A stretch of 6,295 nucleotides of DNA from Athalassotoga sp964433875 (GTDB lineage: Bacteria; Thermotogota; Thermotogae; Mesoaciditogales; Mesoaciditogaceae), in assembly GCA_964433875.1 (NCBI GenBank), contig CAYSSO010000051.1, positions 1 through 6,295 on the forward strand, written 5' to 3'. The translations under genes were made by a program, and so were the position numbers. Shown in pieces: positions 1-5,721 of the stretch; positions within the stretch are counted from its first letter, which is position 1; every line of letters begins with the position of its first letter. The notes under the pieces were generated by a model that did no database searches, was not told the DNA's origin, and saw only the letters and a list, made by a program, of their open reading frames with translations.

Positions 1-565
1 GACGACAAGCGGCTCGGCCCAAGGAGTGCTGTATCAAAACCAGATTTTAAATCAGGTCCTCTCATCGATGAAAAAGCTCGTCTACCAGATGGTACCCGGT
101 CTTACCTCTTACAACTCCTTCCCTTCAATTGGAATAACTACAGGCGCTGTTGGATCCGGATGGTACCAGACGATGGCCGGAACCCTTTCATTCGATCCGT
201 CCCAACTCGTTCAGGCCCTTCAAAATAATGCCCAGCAGGTTTACGAGATGTTTGCGAACGATCCGACAGATCCAAATGGTAATCCTTCCGTTGGAACGGG
301 CATAATAAAGCAATTCGATAAAACCCTTTACCAGTACACCCAGTTTAACGGGATAATAGATCAGTACGCTTCTAATCAGGGATATCTCGGATCGCGCATG
401 ATCTCTTTAAACGAGCAAATATACCAGACTGCGACCATGTTAAAGCAACAGGAAGAGATGTACATAAGCCAGTACACTGCGATGGAACAGGCAATAGCCT
501 CCCTTTCAGGTCAGGGAAATCTCATAACGAGTACGGTCGCATCCTTTACATCTTCACGTCCGTAA
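1..565 (+). CDS. fliD: FliD, flagellar hook-associated protein 2 (filament cap), C-terminal part
   Basis: The frame is open from base 2 to a TAA at 563-565, so the gene begins outside the window; the GTG at 26 is only an internal codon. About 187 C-terminal residues are visible. They show the FliD C-terminal pattern: an 'IGITT...' segment, then 'GTLSFDPSQLVQAL' (the usual G-x-L-x-hydrophobic-D-x-x-x-hydrophobic segment), then a 'V-x-x-M-F' motif before a short D/N/P/G-rich loop. A long helical tail follows, ending in '...QYTAMEQAIASLSGQ', the typical coiled-coil terminus that packs into the hook-filament junction. FliD caps the growing filament outside the cell and helps exported flagellin fold into place. 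A flagellin gene lies about 5 kb away, pointing in the opposite direction. Family assignment is firm. The gene is followed by a hairpin terminator and converges on psuG. Confidence 0.93.
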   Translation, partial: TTSGSAQGVLYQNQILNQVLSSMKKLVYQMVPGLTSYNSFPSIGITTGAVGSGWYQTMAGTLSFDPSQLVQALQNNAQQVYEMFANDPTDPNGNPSVGTGIIKQFDKTLYQYTQFNGIIDQYASNQGYLGSRMISLNEQIYQTATMLKQQEEMYISQYTAMEQAIASLSGQGNLITSTVASFTSSRP

Positions 566-593
566 AATGCCAATTTTTGTTTTGCATAAAAAT

Positions 594-616
594 AAGGGCC
601 CTAATAAGGGGCCCTT
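594..616. terminator. Bidirectional rho-independent terminator between fliD and psuG
   Basis: AAGGGCCC (594-601) pairs perfectly with GGGCCCTT (609-616) across a 7-nt loop. On the plus strand it is followed by TTTTGT, 28 nt after the fliD stop. On the minus strand the stem is followed by ATTTTTA, which suits the end of the era-psuG operon, 81 nt beyond the psuG stop. Shared use by the two convergent transcripts is inferred from the T-tracts on both sides. Confidence 0.85.
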
Positions 617-696
617 TTGTATAATTAAGGGGGATAGGGGGGTATTTCGTTTATTTAGACGAACCTTTTTGGATTTGGTTCAATGAATTTTCTGTA

Positions 697-1596
697 TCAA
701 ATTGATTTAGATATCTTTGCGGCTAAGGCGGCATTCGCTTTAACGAGTTCGACATTTGCCTCAAGTGCCTTGGGAAGGTATTCAACTATCCTGGAAAGCA
801 AAAATGGAGTTACGGCCTTTCCCGATATATTCGCTTTCTTTGCCTCGGCTATTGCTGAATTTATCTTTTCGTTTATCACATCATTTGGTATCTCTTTGGA
901 TTTTTCTATTGGATTTGCGACTAAAATGCCTCCCGAAAGGCCCAACTTCAATTTTACATTGAAGATATTTGCAACCTCTTCGGGTGAATCAGCGCGCATG
1001 TAAAGTCTTGACCCGCTATTTCTTGAATAGAAGGATGGAAAGTAATCTGTTCCATATCCCAAAACAGTTACCCCCAAGGTCTCCAGGACTTCGAGAGTTT
1101 TGGGGATATCGAGTATGGATTTGACGCCAGCCGAGACAACTATGACCGGAGTTTTAGAAAGTTCAACAAGGTCTGCGGAGATATCAAAGGTCTCAGCCGC
1201 CCCCCTGTGAACCCCGCCGACACCACCGGTGGCGAAGACCTTTATGCCGGCCATGTGGGCGCAAAGCATCGTCGCCGCCACAGTTGTGGCCCCATTTGAT
1301 TTTTTTGCGATAGCGTATGGAAGATCCATCCTGCTTAACTTGAGGATCTCTTTTGATTTCGCCAAAAATTCTAACTCTTCATCTCTCAGACCGATCTTTA
1401 TTCTCCCTTTCAGGATCGCTATTGTGGCTGGCACGCATCCATTCTTTTCAACGATCTCTTCGAGTGATCGAGCCGTCTCGATGTTCTTTGGGTACGGCAT
1501 GCCATGAGATATTATGGTCGATTCGAGAGCCACAATCGGAATTCCGTTATCAATTGCATCTTTGACCTTCGACGAAAAATCGATAAATTCGTTCAT
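697..1596 (-). CDS. psuG: Pseudouridine-5'-phosphate glycosidase PsuG
   Basis: 299 residues, full length for the family. PsuG cleaves the C-C glycosidic bond of pseudouridine 5'-phosphate, giving uracil and ribose 5-phosphate in the cytoplasm, with a divalent metal (Mn2+ in E. coli). Visible hallmarks: 'VALESTIISHGMPYP' near the N-terminus, 'NGATTVAATM', 'FATGGVGGVHRGAAETFDIS' and 'SAGVKSILD'. By alignment from memory with the E. coli enzyme, Glu25 is the proton donor, Lys86 and Val106 contact substrate, Asp138 binds metal, Ser140-Asp142 bind substrate, and Lys159 is the Schiff-base lysine; all are present. The ATG is set by AGGAG (1604-1608) with a 7-nt spacer, and it overlaps the psuK stop as ATGA. 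It is the last gene of the operon and directly follows its partner kinase. Such proteins used to be annotated as 'indigoidine synthase A-like'. No defect is seen. Confidence 0.96.
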   Translation of the reverse strand: MNEFIDFSSKVKDAIDNGIPIVALESTIISHGMPYPKNIETARSLEEIVEKNGCVPATIAILKGRIKIGLRDEELEFLAKSKEILKLSRMDLPYAIAKKSNGATTVAATMLCAHMAGIKVFATGGVGGVHRGAAETFDISADLVELSKTPVIVVSAGVKSILDIPKTLEVLETLGVTVLGYGTDYFPSFYSRNSGSRLYMRADSPEEVANIFNVKLKLGLSGGILVANPIEKSKEIPNDVINEKINSAIAEAKKANISGKAVTPFLLSRIVEYLPKALEANVELVKANAALAAKISKSI

Positions 1597-2444
1597 TTTT
1601 TCACTCCTTTTAAAAATTTTTCTATCTCTGCTTTTTGCGGAACATTTCGCGCTCCAATCTTTGTGACCGAAAGCGCACCTGCGGCAGAAGCAAATTCTAT
1701 CGATTTAAGGATATCGTATCCCGCGATCATGGAATGAATAAAGGCCGCATTGAAGATGTCGCCCGCACCCGTTGAATCGACGATTTTTACGCGGAATGTG
1801 GGGATTTCTTTGAGCATTTTTCCATATTTAAAGTATCTAACGCCCCTTTCTCCCATCTTGACGATAAGGTTTTTGAATGAGGTCCATTCTGGAAATTTTC
1901 TAAAGATTTCGAATTCTCTTTCGTTAACCAGGGCATATTCGATCTTTTTGAAAGGGCCAAGATCGTCAAGGGAAGAAAGGAATGGCATTCCTGGATCCCA
2001 ACTCGATATTTTTACCTCTCTGGAAAGTTCCTTTGCCCTTTCTATAGAAAGACCCGCGAGATGGATCCACTCTGCGCGTTTTATGGCCTCGATATCCAAT
2101 GGTCTTTCACAGTTTGTATTTTTTTTGTATGTCATAAGGCGTCTTACACCAGTTTTGTCGACGATGCTAAAACACACTCCCGTCTTTGCGCACCTTACAA
2201 TTCCTTCCAAATTGACAGATCCAAGATTGTCGAGGGCTATTTTCCCATTTATGTCATCTCCGGCGTATCCGAAAAGGGAAACGTCATCGCCAAGTATCGA
2301 AAGGGCATATGCCGTGTTTGATCCAAACCCTCCTCCGGTTATTTTCAAATCATCTATCTCAATATCTCCATCGTAATCGGGAATATGATCAACCATTATT
2401 ATGTAATCAGCGTTTATATCTCCGATCACGGCAACCTTAGCCAA
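1593..2444 (-). CDS. psuK: PfkB-family carbohydrate kinase, probable pseudouridine kinase PsuK
   Basis: 283 residues, somewhat short for a ribokinase-superfamily sugar/nucleoside kinase. Visible: the N-terminal strand 'VAVIGDINADYI' with the substrate-binding Asp region; the Gly-rich 'GGGFGSNTA' at 37-45; an N-x-x-E element at 174-177 (Mg/phosphate site); and PfkB signature 2 'DSTGAGDIFNAAF', with the anion-hole GAGD at 226-229 and catalytic base Asp229. The family is certain. Specificity for pseudouridine (ATP-dependent phosphorylation to pseudouridine 5'-phosphate) is inferred from the 4-nt ATGA overlap with psuG. A ribokinase or another nucleoside kinase is the alternative. The start is TTG: an in-frame TGA lies three codons upstream, and GAGGTGA (2451-2457) sits 6 nt before the TTG. 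The first 8 nt overlap the end of pxpC, so translation is probably coupled. Confidence 0.88.
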   Translation of the reverse strand: MAKVAVIGDINADYIIMVDHIPDYDGDIEIDDLKITGGGFGSNTAYALSILGDDVSLFGYAGDDINGKIALDNLGSVNLEGIVRCAKTGVCFSIVDKTGVRRLMTYKKNTNCERPLDIEAIKRAEWIHLAGLSIERAKELSREVKISSWDPGMPFLSSLDDLGPFKKIEYALVNEREFEIFRKFPEWTSFKNLIVKMGERGVRYFKYGKMLKEIPTFRVKIVDSTGAGDIFNAAFIHSMIAGYDILKSIEFASAAGALSVTKIGARNVPQKAEIEKFLKGVKK

Positions 2445-3408
2445 TCTCCTTCACCTCAACCCTGAAAGTTTTACCGTTAACATTTACACGATACACAAAC
2501 TTCGAAGAATTGCAAAGTGAAAACTCTATCTTTCTTATCCATTCTTTATATTCCATGTAAAGTCTCCTTGCAAGGTCTAAATCTATCATTTCAAACTTTA
2601 TCCTGTCAGATGGTCTTTTCTGTCCGAGGACGGGAAGGTCTATGTATATGACATTCGCAATCTTGGCGTACCCTCCCGTTACCGGATGATCGGCCATCAT
2701 GATTATGGGAAGGCCATCTGGAGGAACTTGAATGGTTCCATCGCTTATTCCCTCCGAAATGATCTCGTAAGATTCGAGATCTAACCTTTCACCGGTGAGT
2801 CTATATCCTATTCTGTTGCTGTCCGGAGAGATAACGTATTCTGACTCTAACGCGCGAGGATTCTTCAGAAGATCCCATTGAGGCCCTTTCACGATTCTTA
2901 CCTCATTTCCAGTCCATTCTATGTCGCATTCAAAAGTTCTATCTTTTATGTCTGCATTGCCGCATTCGAGAATGTCTCCGATCGATAATTTTCTTCCCAT
3001 AAAGCCTCCAAATCCGGCCGGCAGACATGTAGACTTGCTCGAGAGAACCTCTTCGATCTTCAATCCACTCACGGCAAGGTAAGATCTAAAGTTACGATCG
3101 TTAGAGACTTTCAAAATGTCTCCGTTTTTGACGTGAAATGCACTAAATCCTTCGAGATGTTCTCCATTCAAAATCGCCCCTCCAGGCACGACTGAGACAA
3201 ATGTCTCACCTTCGAAGATTGCCTCAAAATTGCCAGTTATCTCTATGAGAGGATCATCTCTTTTGTTTCCCGCAAGAAGGTTTGATATTTCAAATGATAT
3301 CCAGTCCATCGGTCCGGAGTGTGGAACGCCATACCTCGCGAAGCCAAAACGTCCACCGTCCTGCACTGTCGAAAGTATTCCGGGATCATTTACAATAAGG
3401 CGTGTCAT
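2437..3408 (-). CDS. pxpC: 5-oxoprolinase subunit C, PxpC (KipA / biotin-dependent carboxyltransferase-like family)
   Basis: 323 residues. PxpC works with PxpA and PxpB as the ATP-dependent 5-oxoprolinase, hydrolysing pyroglutamate to glutamate in the cytoplasm. Family marks in order: 'PGILSTVQDGGRFGFARYGV' at 9-28; 'GPMD' at 32-35; 'LPAGFGGFMGR' at 129-139; 'RIVKGPQ' at 171-177; 'SNRIGYRLTG' at 197-206; 'EGISDGTIQVPPDGLPIIM' from 219; 'VTGGYAKIANVI' at 243-254; and 'GQKRPSDRI'. The ATG shares one base with the pxpB stop (TAATG). The nearest GAGG is 14 nt upstream, too far to be strong, so termination-reinitiation is likely. Odd feature: residues 301-323, ending in the stretch 'YRVNVNGKTFRVEVKEIG', look like the opening two strands of a biotin-carrier domain. 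The core enzyme looks intact. Identity as PxpC rather than another KipA homologue rests on the adjacent pxpA and pxpB. Confidence 0.93.
   Translation of the reverse strand: MTRLIVNDPGILSTVQDGGRFGFARYGVPHSGPMDWISFEISNLLAGNKRDDPLIEITGNFEAIFEGETFVSVVPGGAILNGEHLEGFSAFHVKNGDILKVSNDRNFRSYLAVSGLKIEEVLSSKSTCLPAGFGGFMGRKLSIGDILECGNADIKDRTFECDIEWTGNEVRIVKGPQWDLLKNPRALESEYVISPDSNRIGYRLTGERLDLESYEIISEGISDGTIQVPPDGLPIIMMADHPVTGGYAKIANVIYIDLPVLGQKRPSDRIKFEMIDLDLARRLYMEYKEWIRKIEFSLCNSSKFVYRVNVNGKTFRVEVKEIG
2451..2457 (-). promoter_or_regulatory. Shine-Dalgarno sequence for psuK TTG start
   Basis: GAGGTGA, a 7-base match to the anti-Shine-Dalgarno sequence, sits 6 nt before the TTG at 2444, inside the last codons of pxpC. 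A second purine block, AGGAG (2446-2450), lies too close to the TTG to be the functional site. The in-frame TGA at 2451-2453 rules out any longer start. This settles TTG over the downstream GTG at 2429. Confidence 0.75.
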
Positions 3409-4031
3409 TAGAGTGGAATAAACCTCACTCTCTTTCCAAGATCGAAAAGAGATGGAGGAGTTTTGTGTATATCAAAGATTTTCAATTCTGTCCTTCCTAT
3501 TATCCGCCACCCTCCAGGTCCGTCGAAGGGATATATTCCGCACAGGTTATCTGCCATTCCGACGCTTCCGGATATCACATACTTTCTCGGTCTCTCAAGC
3601 CTTGGAACTTTTGCTCCTGTGTATCCGTAAAGATATGCAAAACCCGGCATAAATCCCATCATCCATACCTCGTAGATGAAAGAAGAATGGACCTTTATGA
3701 ATTCGTCTATCGTCATTTCATTCAAATTACTTACGAACTCTATATCGGGCCCGTACTTTCCGCCGTACACAACGGGTACTTCCACGATCTCACCATCGAT
3801 CTTTTCCATCTCTGATGGTTCGAATTTTTTGATTATTTCGACAATCTCTTCATAACTGATGATTTCAGGATCGTAGAGGATGGTAACAGAGGCGTAAGAT
3901 GGAATCCACTCGAATGGTACCTTTGATCTTGCAAGGAATTTATCAAGATCAAGAACCATTTTATGAGTTAATGATATCTCGTCTGAAAATCTAACTATTA
4001 GCGCTTTCTCTCCCATCTCTTCAATTATCAA
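3408..4031 (-). CDS. pxpB: 5-oxoprolinase subunit B, PxpB (KipI family)
   Basis: 207 residues, close to the family size. It is the second subunit of the ATP-dependent 5-oxoprolinase; the B. subtilis homologue was first described as the kinase inhibitor KipI. Visible: the N-terminal 'GEKALIVRFSDEIS' strand-helix start; 'SVTILYDP' at 49-55; 'GFMPGFAYL' at 126-134; 'PRLERPRKYVISGSVG' at 143-158; 'GIYPFDGPGGWRIIGRT' at 165-181; and a C-terminal 'VRFIP'. A small oddity is 'MADNLCGIYP' where most members read close to 'IAGNQTGIYP' (Asp161 and Leu163). The start chosen is the TTG at 4031, because AGAGGT (4040-4045) lies 8 nt before it and it gives the usual 5-6 residues ahead of the conserved Gly-Glu/Asp; the alternative ATG at 4016 has no suitable ribosome site. 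It overlaps pxpA by 11 nt and pxpC by 1 nt. Confidence 0.94.
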   Translation of the reverse strand: MIIEEMGEKALIVRFSDEISLTHKMVLDLDKFLARSKVPFEWIPSYASVTILYDPEIISYEEIVEIIKKFEPSEMEKIDGEIVEVPVVYGGKYGPDIEFVSNLNEMTIDEFIKVHSSFIYEVWMMGFMPGFAYLYGYTGAKVPRLERPRKYVISGSVGMADNLCGIYPFDGPGGWRIIGRTELKIFDIHKTPPSLFDLGKRVRFIPL

Positions 4032-4770
4032 GACCCTTTACCTCTATTCCGCGCATTGTTAACTCTTTTCTTACGCGTTTGGCAATTTCGATGGCATTCG
4101 GAGAGTCCGAATGGATGCATATCGTCTCTACCTTTAGATCTATCTCCTTTCCGTTTACACTCTTTATCCTTCCATTTACCATGGCCAATACCCTTGATGC
4201 GATCTCTTTGGGATCGTTTATAACTGCGTCCGGAAGATTTCGAGAAAGGAGTGTTCCATCGTCGTTGTAATTTCTGTCTGCAAAGCCTTCGCGCGCAACG
4301 TTAAGGCCGTAATCGAGAGCAATTGAGAGGAGTTTTGACTTTGGAAGTCCAACGATCGCGATAGAAGGATCGAAGATGTAAACGGCCTCGACGATTCCGC
4401 GCGCTATCTTTTCGTCTTTGAAGGCCATATTGTACATCGCCCCGTGTGGTTTGACATGGGTTATCCTCGCGTTTTTTGACTTTACAAAGGCATAAAGGCT
4501 ACCAATCTGGTACATAACATAATCTCTTACCTCTTCAAAAGATAGGTTCATCTCTCTCCTTCCAAAGCCCATCAAATCGGGAAATGATGGGTGTGCGCCT
4601 ATGCACAGGCCATTTTCGACGGCCATCTCGACAGTTTTCTCCATCGTCACGGGATCTCCTGCGTGAAACCCGCAGGCAATGTTGACAGAAGTTACGTATT
4701 TAAAAAGCGCGCTGTCCACACCAAAATTGTAAATTCCAAAGCCTTCGCCGGCATCGCAATTTATATCTAT
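4021..4770 (-). CDS. pxpA: 5-oxoprolinase subunit A, PxpA (LamB/YcsF family), apparent ATA start
   Basis: 249 codons if started at 4770, against about 244-255 for the family. PxpA is the catalytic-type TIM-barrel-like subunit of the ATP-dependent 5-oxoprolinase. Motifs, numbered from codon 4770: 'NCDAGEG' at 4-10, 'NIACGFHAGDP' at 30-40, 'IGAHPSFPD' at 57-65, 'HVKPHGAMYN' at 105-114, 'EGFADRNY' at 161-168, and 'ICIHSDSP' at 217-224. The first in-frame ATG/GTG/TTG is the GTG at 4719, but starting there would remove the conserved N-terminal strand and NCDxGE motif. Upstream of that the frame reads TGA-ACT-GCG-ATA-GAT-ATA-AAT-TGC, so the only plausible starts are the ATA at 4770 or the ATA at 4764. 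GGAGATGA (4777-4784) is 6 nt before the first. That ATA overlaps the era TAG as ATAG. A one-base sequence error near the start is the alternative. Confidence 0.9.
   Translation of the reverse strand: MDINCDAGEGFGIYNFGVDSALFKYVTSVNIACGFHAGDPVTMEKTVEMAVENGLCIGAHPSFPDLMGFGRREMNLSFEEVRDYVMYQIGSLYAFVKSKNARITHVKPHGAMYNMAFKDEKIARGIVEAVYIFDPSIAIVGLPKSKLLSIALDYGLNVAREGFADRNYNDDGTLLSRNLPDAVINDPKEIASRVLAMVNGRIKSVNGKEIDLKVETICIHSDSPNAIEIAKRVRKELTMRGIEVKGLDN
4040..4045 (-). promoter_or_regulatory. Shine-Dalgarno sequence for pxpB TTG start
   Basis: AGAGGT, 8 nt before the TTG at 4031 and inside the end of pxpA. It favours TTG over the in-frame ATG at 4016, which would be 23 nt away. Confidence 0.6.
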
Positions 4771-5630
4771 CGCAGTTCATCTCCGAATATCTGATTTAGG
4801 ATCTTTTGATCCTCTATCCATTTGTCCTTTACCTTGACATGAAGGGAGATAAAGACGTGCCTGTCGAGAAGGTACTCTATATCCCTTCTTGCGAGTGTTC
4901 CTATCTCCTTTATCATTCTACCATTTTTGCCGAGTATTATGCCCTTTTGCGAATCCTTCGCGATGAGGATCGTTGCGTAAATTCTCGTAAGGTTTCCTTC
5001 ATCTTCCATTTGTTCTATATCGACGGCCGTCGAATAAGGAATCTCCTCTCGGGTAAGTTCGAAGACCTTCTCTCTTACGATCTCGGATATCATAAAAGAA
5101 AGTGGCCTGTCAGTTATAATATCGTCTGGATAATACTTCGGACCTTCGGGAAGAGACGAGATGATCTTCTCAAGAAGTTTGTCTGTCCTCCCATTGATTG
5201 CCGAGATTTCAAAGATCTCTCTCACTTTTAAATTTTCAAGGATTTCCCTTGCCTTCTCGATCATGGTTGGATTTGCGATATCGATCTTGTTTATGACGCC
5301 AAAAACTGGAACTTTTAATTTTTCAATTTTTTGTGCGACCATAATATCGGCTCTTCCAACCCTGGAGGCCGAAAGCAAATCATTGCCCTCGAGGGCTGAA
5401 AGCGCTATCTTTAGCATGTAATTTCCCATCAAATGAAGCGGTTTGTGAATGCCGGGAGTGTCGACGAAGATAACCTGCGCATCGTTGAGTGTAAGGATCG
5501 CATTTATCCTGTTTCTCGTTGTACCCGGCTTTGGAGAGACTATGCATACTTTTTGTCCCACTATGGCATTGACAATTGTTGACTTTCCGACGCTTGGAGC
5601 GCCGGCAACGCATACAAGTCCAGATTTCAT
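4767..5630 (-). CDS. era: GTPase Era, 16S rRNA processing and 30S assembly factor
   Basis: 287 residues, slightly short (about 300 is usual). Era binds GTP through its G domain and the 3' end of 16S rRNA through a C-terminal KH domain, assisting late 30S maturation. G1 is 'GAPSVGKST' (10-18; the common consensus has Asn where Ser13 is). G2 lies in 'KPGTTRNRI' (34-42), G3 is DTPG (57-60), G4 is NKID (114-117) and G5 'SAI' (143-145). The linker 'LTREEIPYSTAV' (192-203) and the KH loop 'GIILGKNGRMIKEIG' (230-244, GxxG = GKNG) are typical. Odd: strand beta-4, normally like 'LILFVVDA' after the switch II helix, reads 'DLLSASR' (84-90), about four residues short. The ATG at 5630 has an ideal GAGGTGAT ribosome site. 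First gene of the operon; its TAG overlaps the proposed pxpA start. Confidence 0.95.
   Translation of the reverse strand: MKSGLVCVAGAPSVGKSTIVNAIVGQKVCIVSPKPGTTRNRINAILTLNDAQVIFVDTPGIHKPLHLMGNYMLKIALSALEGNDLLSASRVGRADIMVAQKIEKLKVPVFGVINKIDIANPTMIEKAREILENLKVREIFEISAINGRTDKLLEKIISSLPEGPKYYPDDIITDRPLSFMISEIVREKVFELTREEIPYSTAVDIEQMEDEGNLTRIYATILIAKDSQKGIILGKNGRMIKEIGTLARRDIEYLLDRHVFISLHVKVKDKWIEDQKILNQIFGDELR
4777..4784 (-). promoter_or_regulatory. Shine-Dalgarno-like sequence for pxpA
   Basis: GGAGATGA differs by one base from the ideal GGAGGTGA. It ends 6 nt before the ATA at 4770, the same spacing as the psuK site. It lies within the last codons of era. It is the main evidence that initiation occurs at or next to the era stop rather than at the GTG at 4719. 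Confidence 0.5.
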
Positions 5631-5632
5631 AA

Positions 5633-5640
5633 ATCACCTC
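5633..5640 (-). promoter_or_regulatory. Shine-Dalgarno sequence of era
   Basis: GAGGTGAT is an 8-base perfect complement of AUCACCUC at the 3' end of 16S rRNA and precedes the ATG at 5630 by two bases (six counted from GAGG). It lies almost at the predicted 5' end of the transcript. Confidence 0.8.
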
Positions 5641-5646
5641 AAAAGA

Positions 5647-5655
5647 ATTATACCA
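5647..5655 (-). promoter_or_regulatory. Extended -10 promoter for the era-psuG operon
   Basis: TGGTATAAT on the minus strand is a consensus TATAAT with the TGn extension. No good TTGACA-like box is seen at 16-18 nt spacing; the best candidates there, around CACGAT/ACGATG, are poor. Transcription would begin near 5640, giving a leader of about 10 nt before the era ATG. It sits between the flagellin terminator and era, so era need not rely on flagellin transcription. Confidence 0.65.
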
Positions 5656-5682
5656 AATGGCGGGCAGTCATCGTGTGCGGCC

Positions 5683-5709
5683 AAAAATAAAAGGGCCTTC
5701 CGGCCCTTT
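5683..5709 (-). terminator. Rho-independent terminator of the flagellin gene
   Basis: On the minus strand AAAGGGCC and GGCCCTTT form a perfect 8-bp stem (bases 5690-5697 with 5702-5709) closed by a stable GGAA tetraloop and followed by TATTTTT. It begins 12 nt after the flagellin stop. The plus-strand side has no T-tract, so it acts in one direction. Confidence 0.92.
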
Positions 5710-5721
5710 CAAAAAGATTTA

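Noticed and set aside
646..663. Possible second hairpin TTCGT...ACGAA between fliD and psuG
   Set aside because: Only 5 bp with an 8-nt loop, and the flanking bases do not extend it; much weaker than the terminator at 594-616.
683..1003. 106-codon plus-strand frame after the fliD terminator
   Set aside because: It covers the 3' end of psuG on the other strand and has no ribosome site or domain.
1750..2376. 208-codon open frame on the plus strand opposite psuK
   Set aside because: It lies wholly antisense to a well-supported kinase gene, lacks a recognisable domain, and its composition mirrors the complementary strand.
3402..3815. 137-codon plus-strand frame opposite pxpB
   Set aside because: Antisense shadow of pxpB with no recognisable motif.
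4706..4780. Programmed frameshift from the ATG at 4780 (reading M-N-C-D) into pxpA
   Set aside because: No slippery run or stimulatory structure is evident, the frame encodes an Arg/Cys-rich stretch unlike PxpA, and starting at ATA explains the conserved N-terminus more simply.
4806..5231. 141-codon plus-strand frame opposite era
   Set aside because: Antisense shadow of a conserved GTPase gene; the encoded residues show no family pattern.
5380..5637. 85-codon minus-strand frame overlapping the start of era
   Set aside because: Out of frame with the conserved G1 and G2 motifs of era and rich in Arg/Cys/His, typical of a shadow frame.
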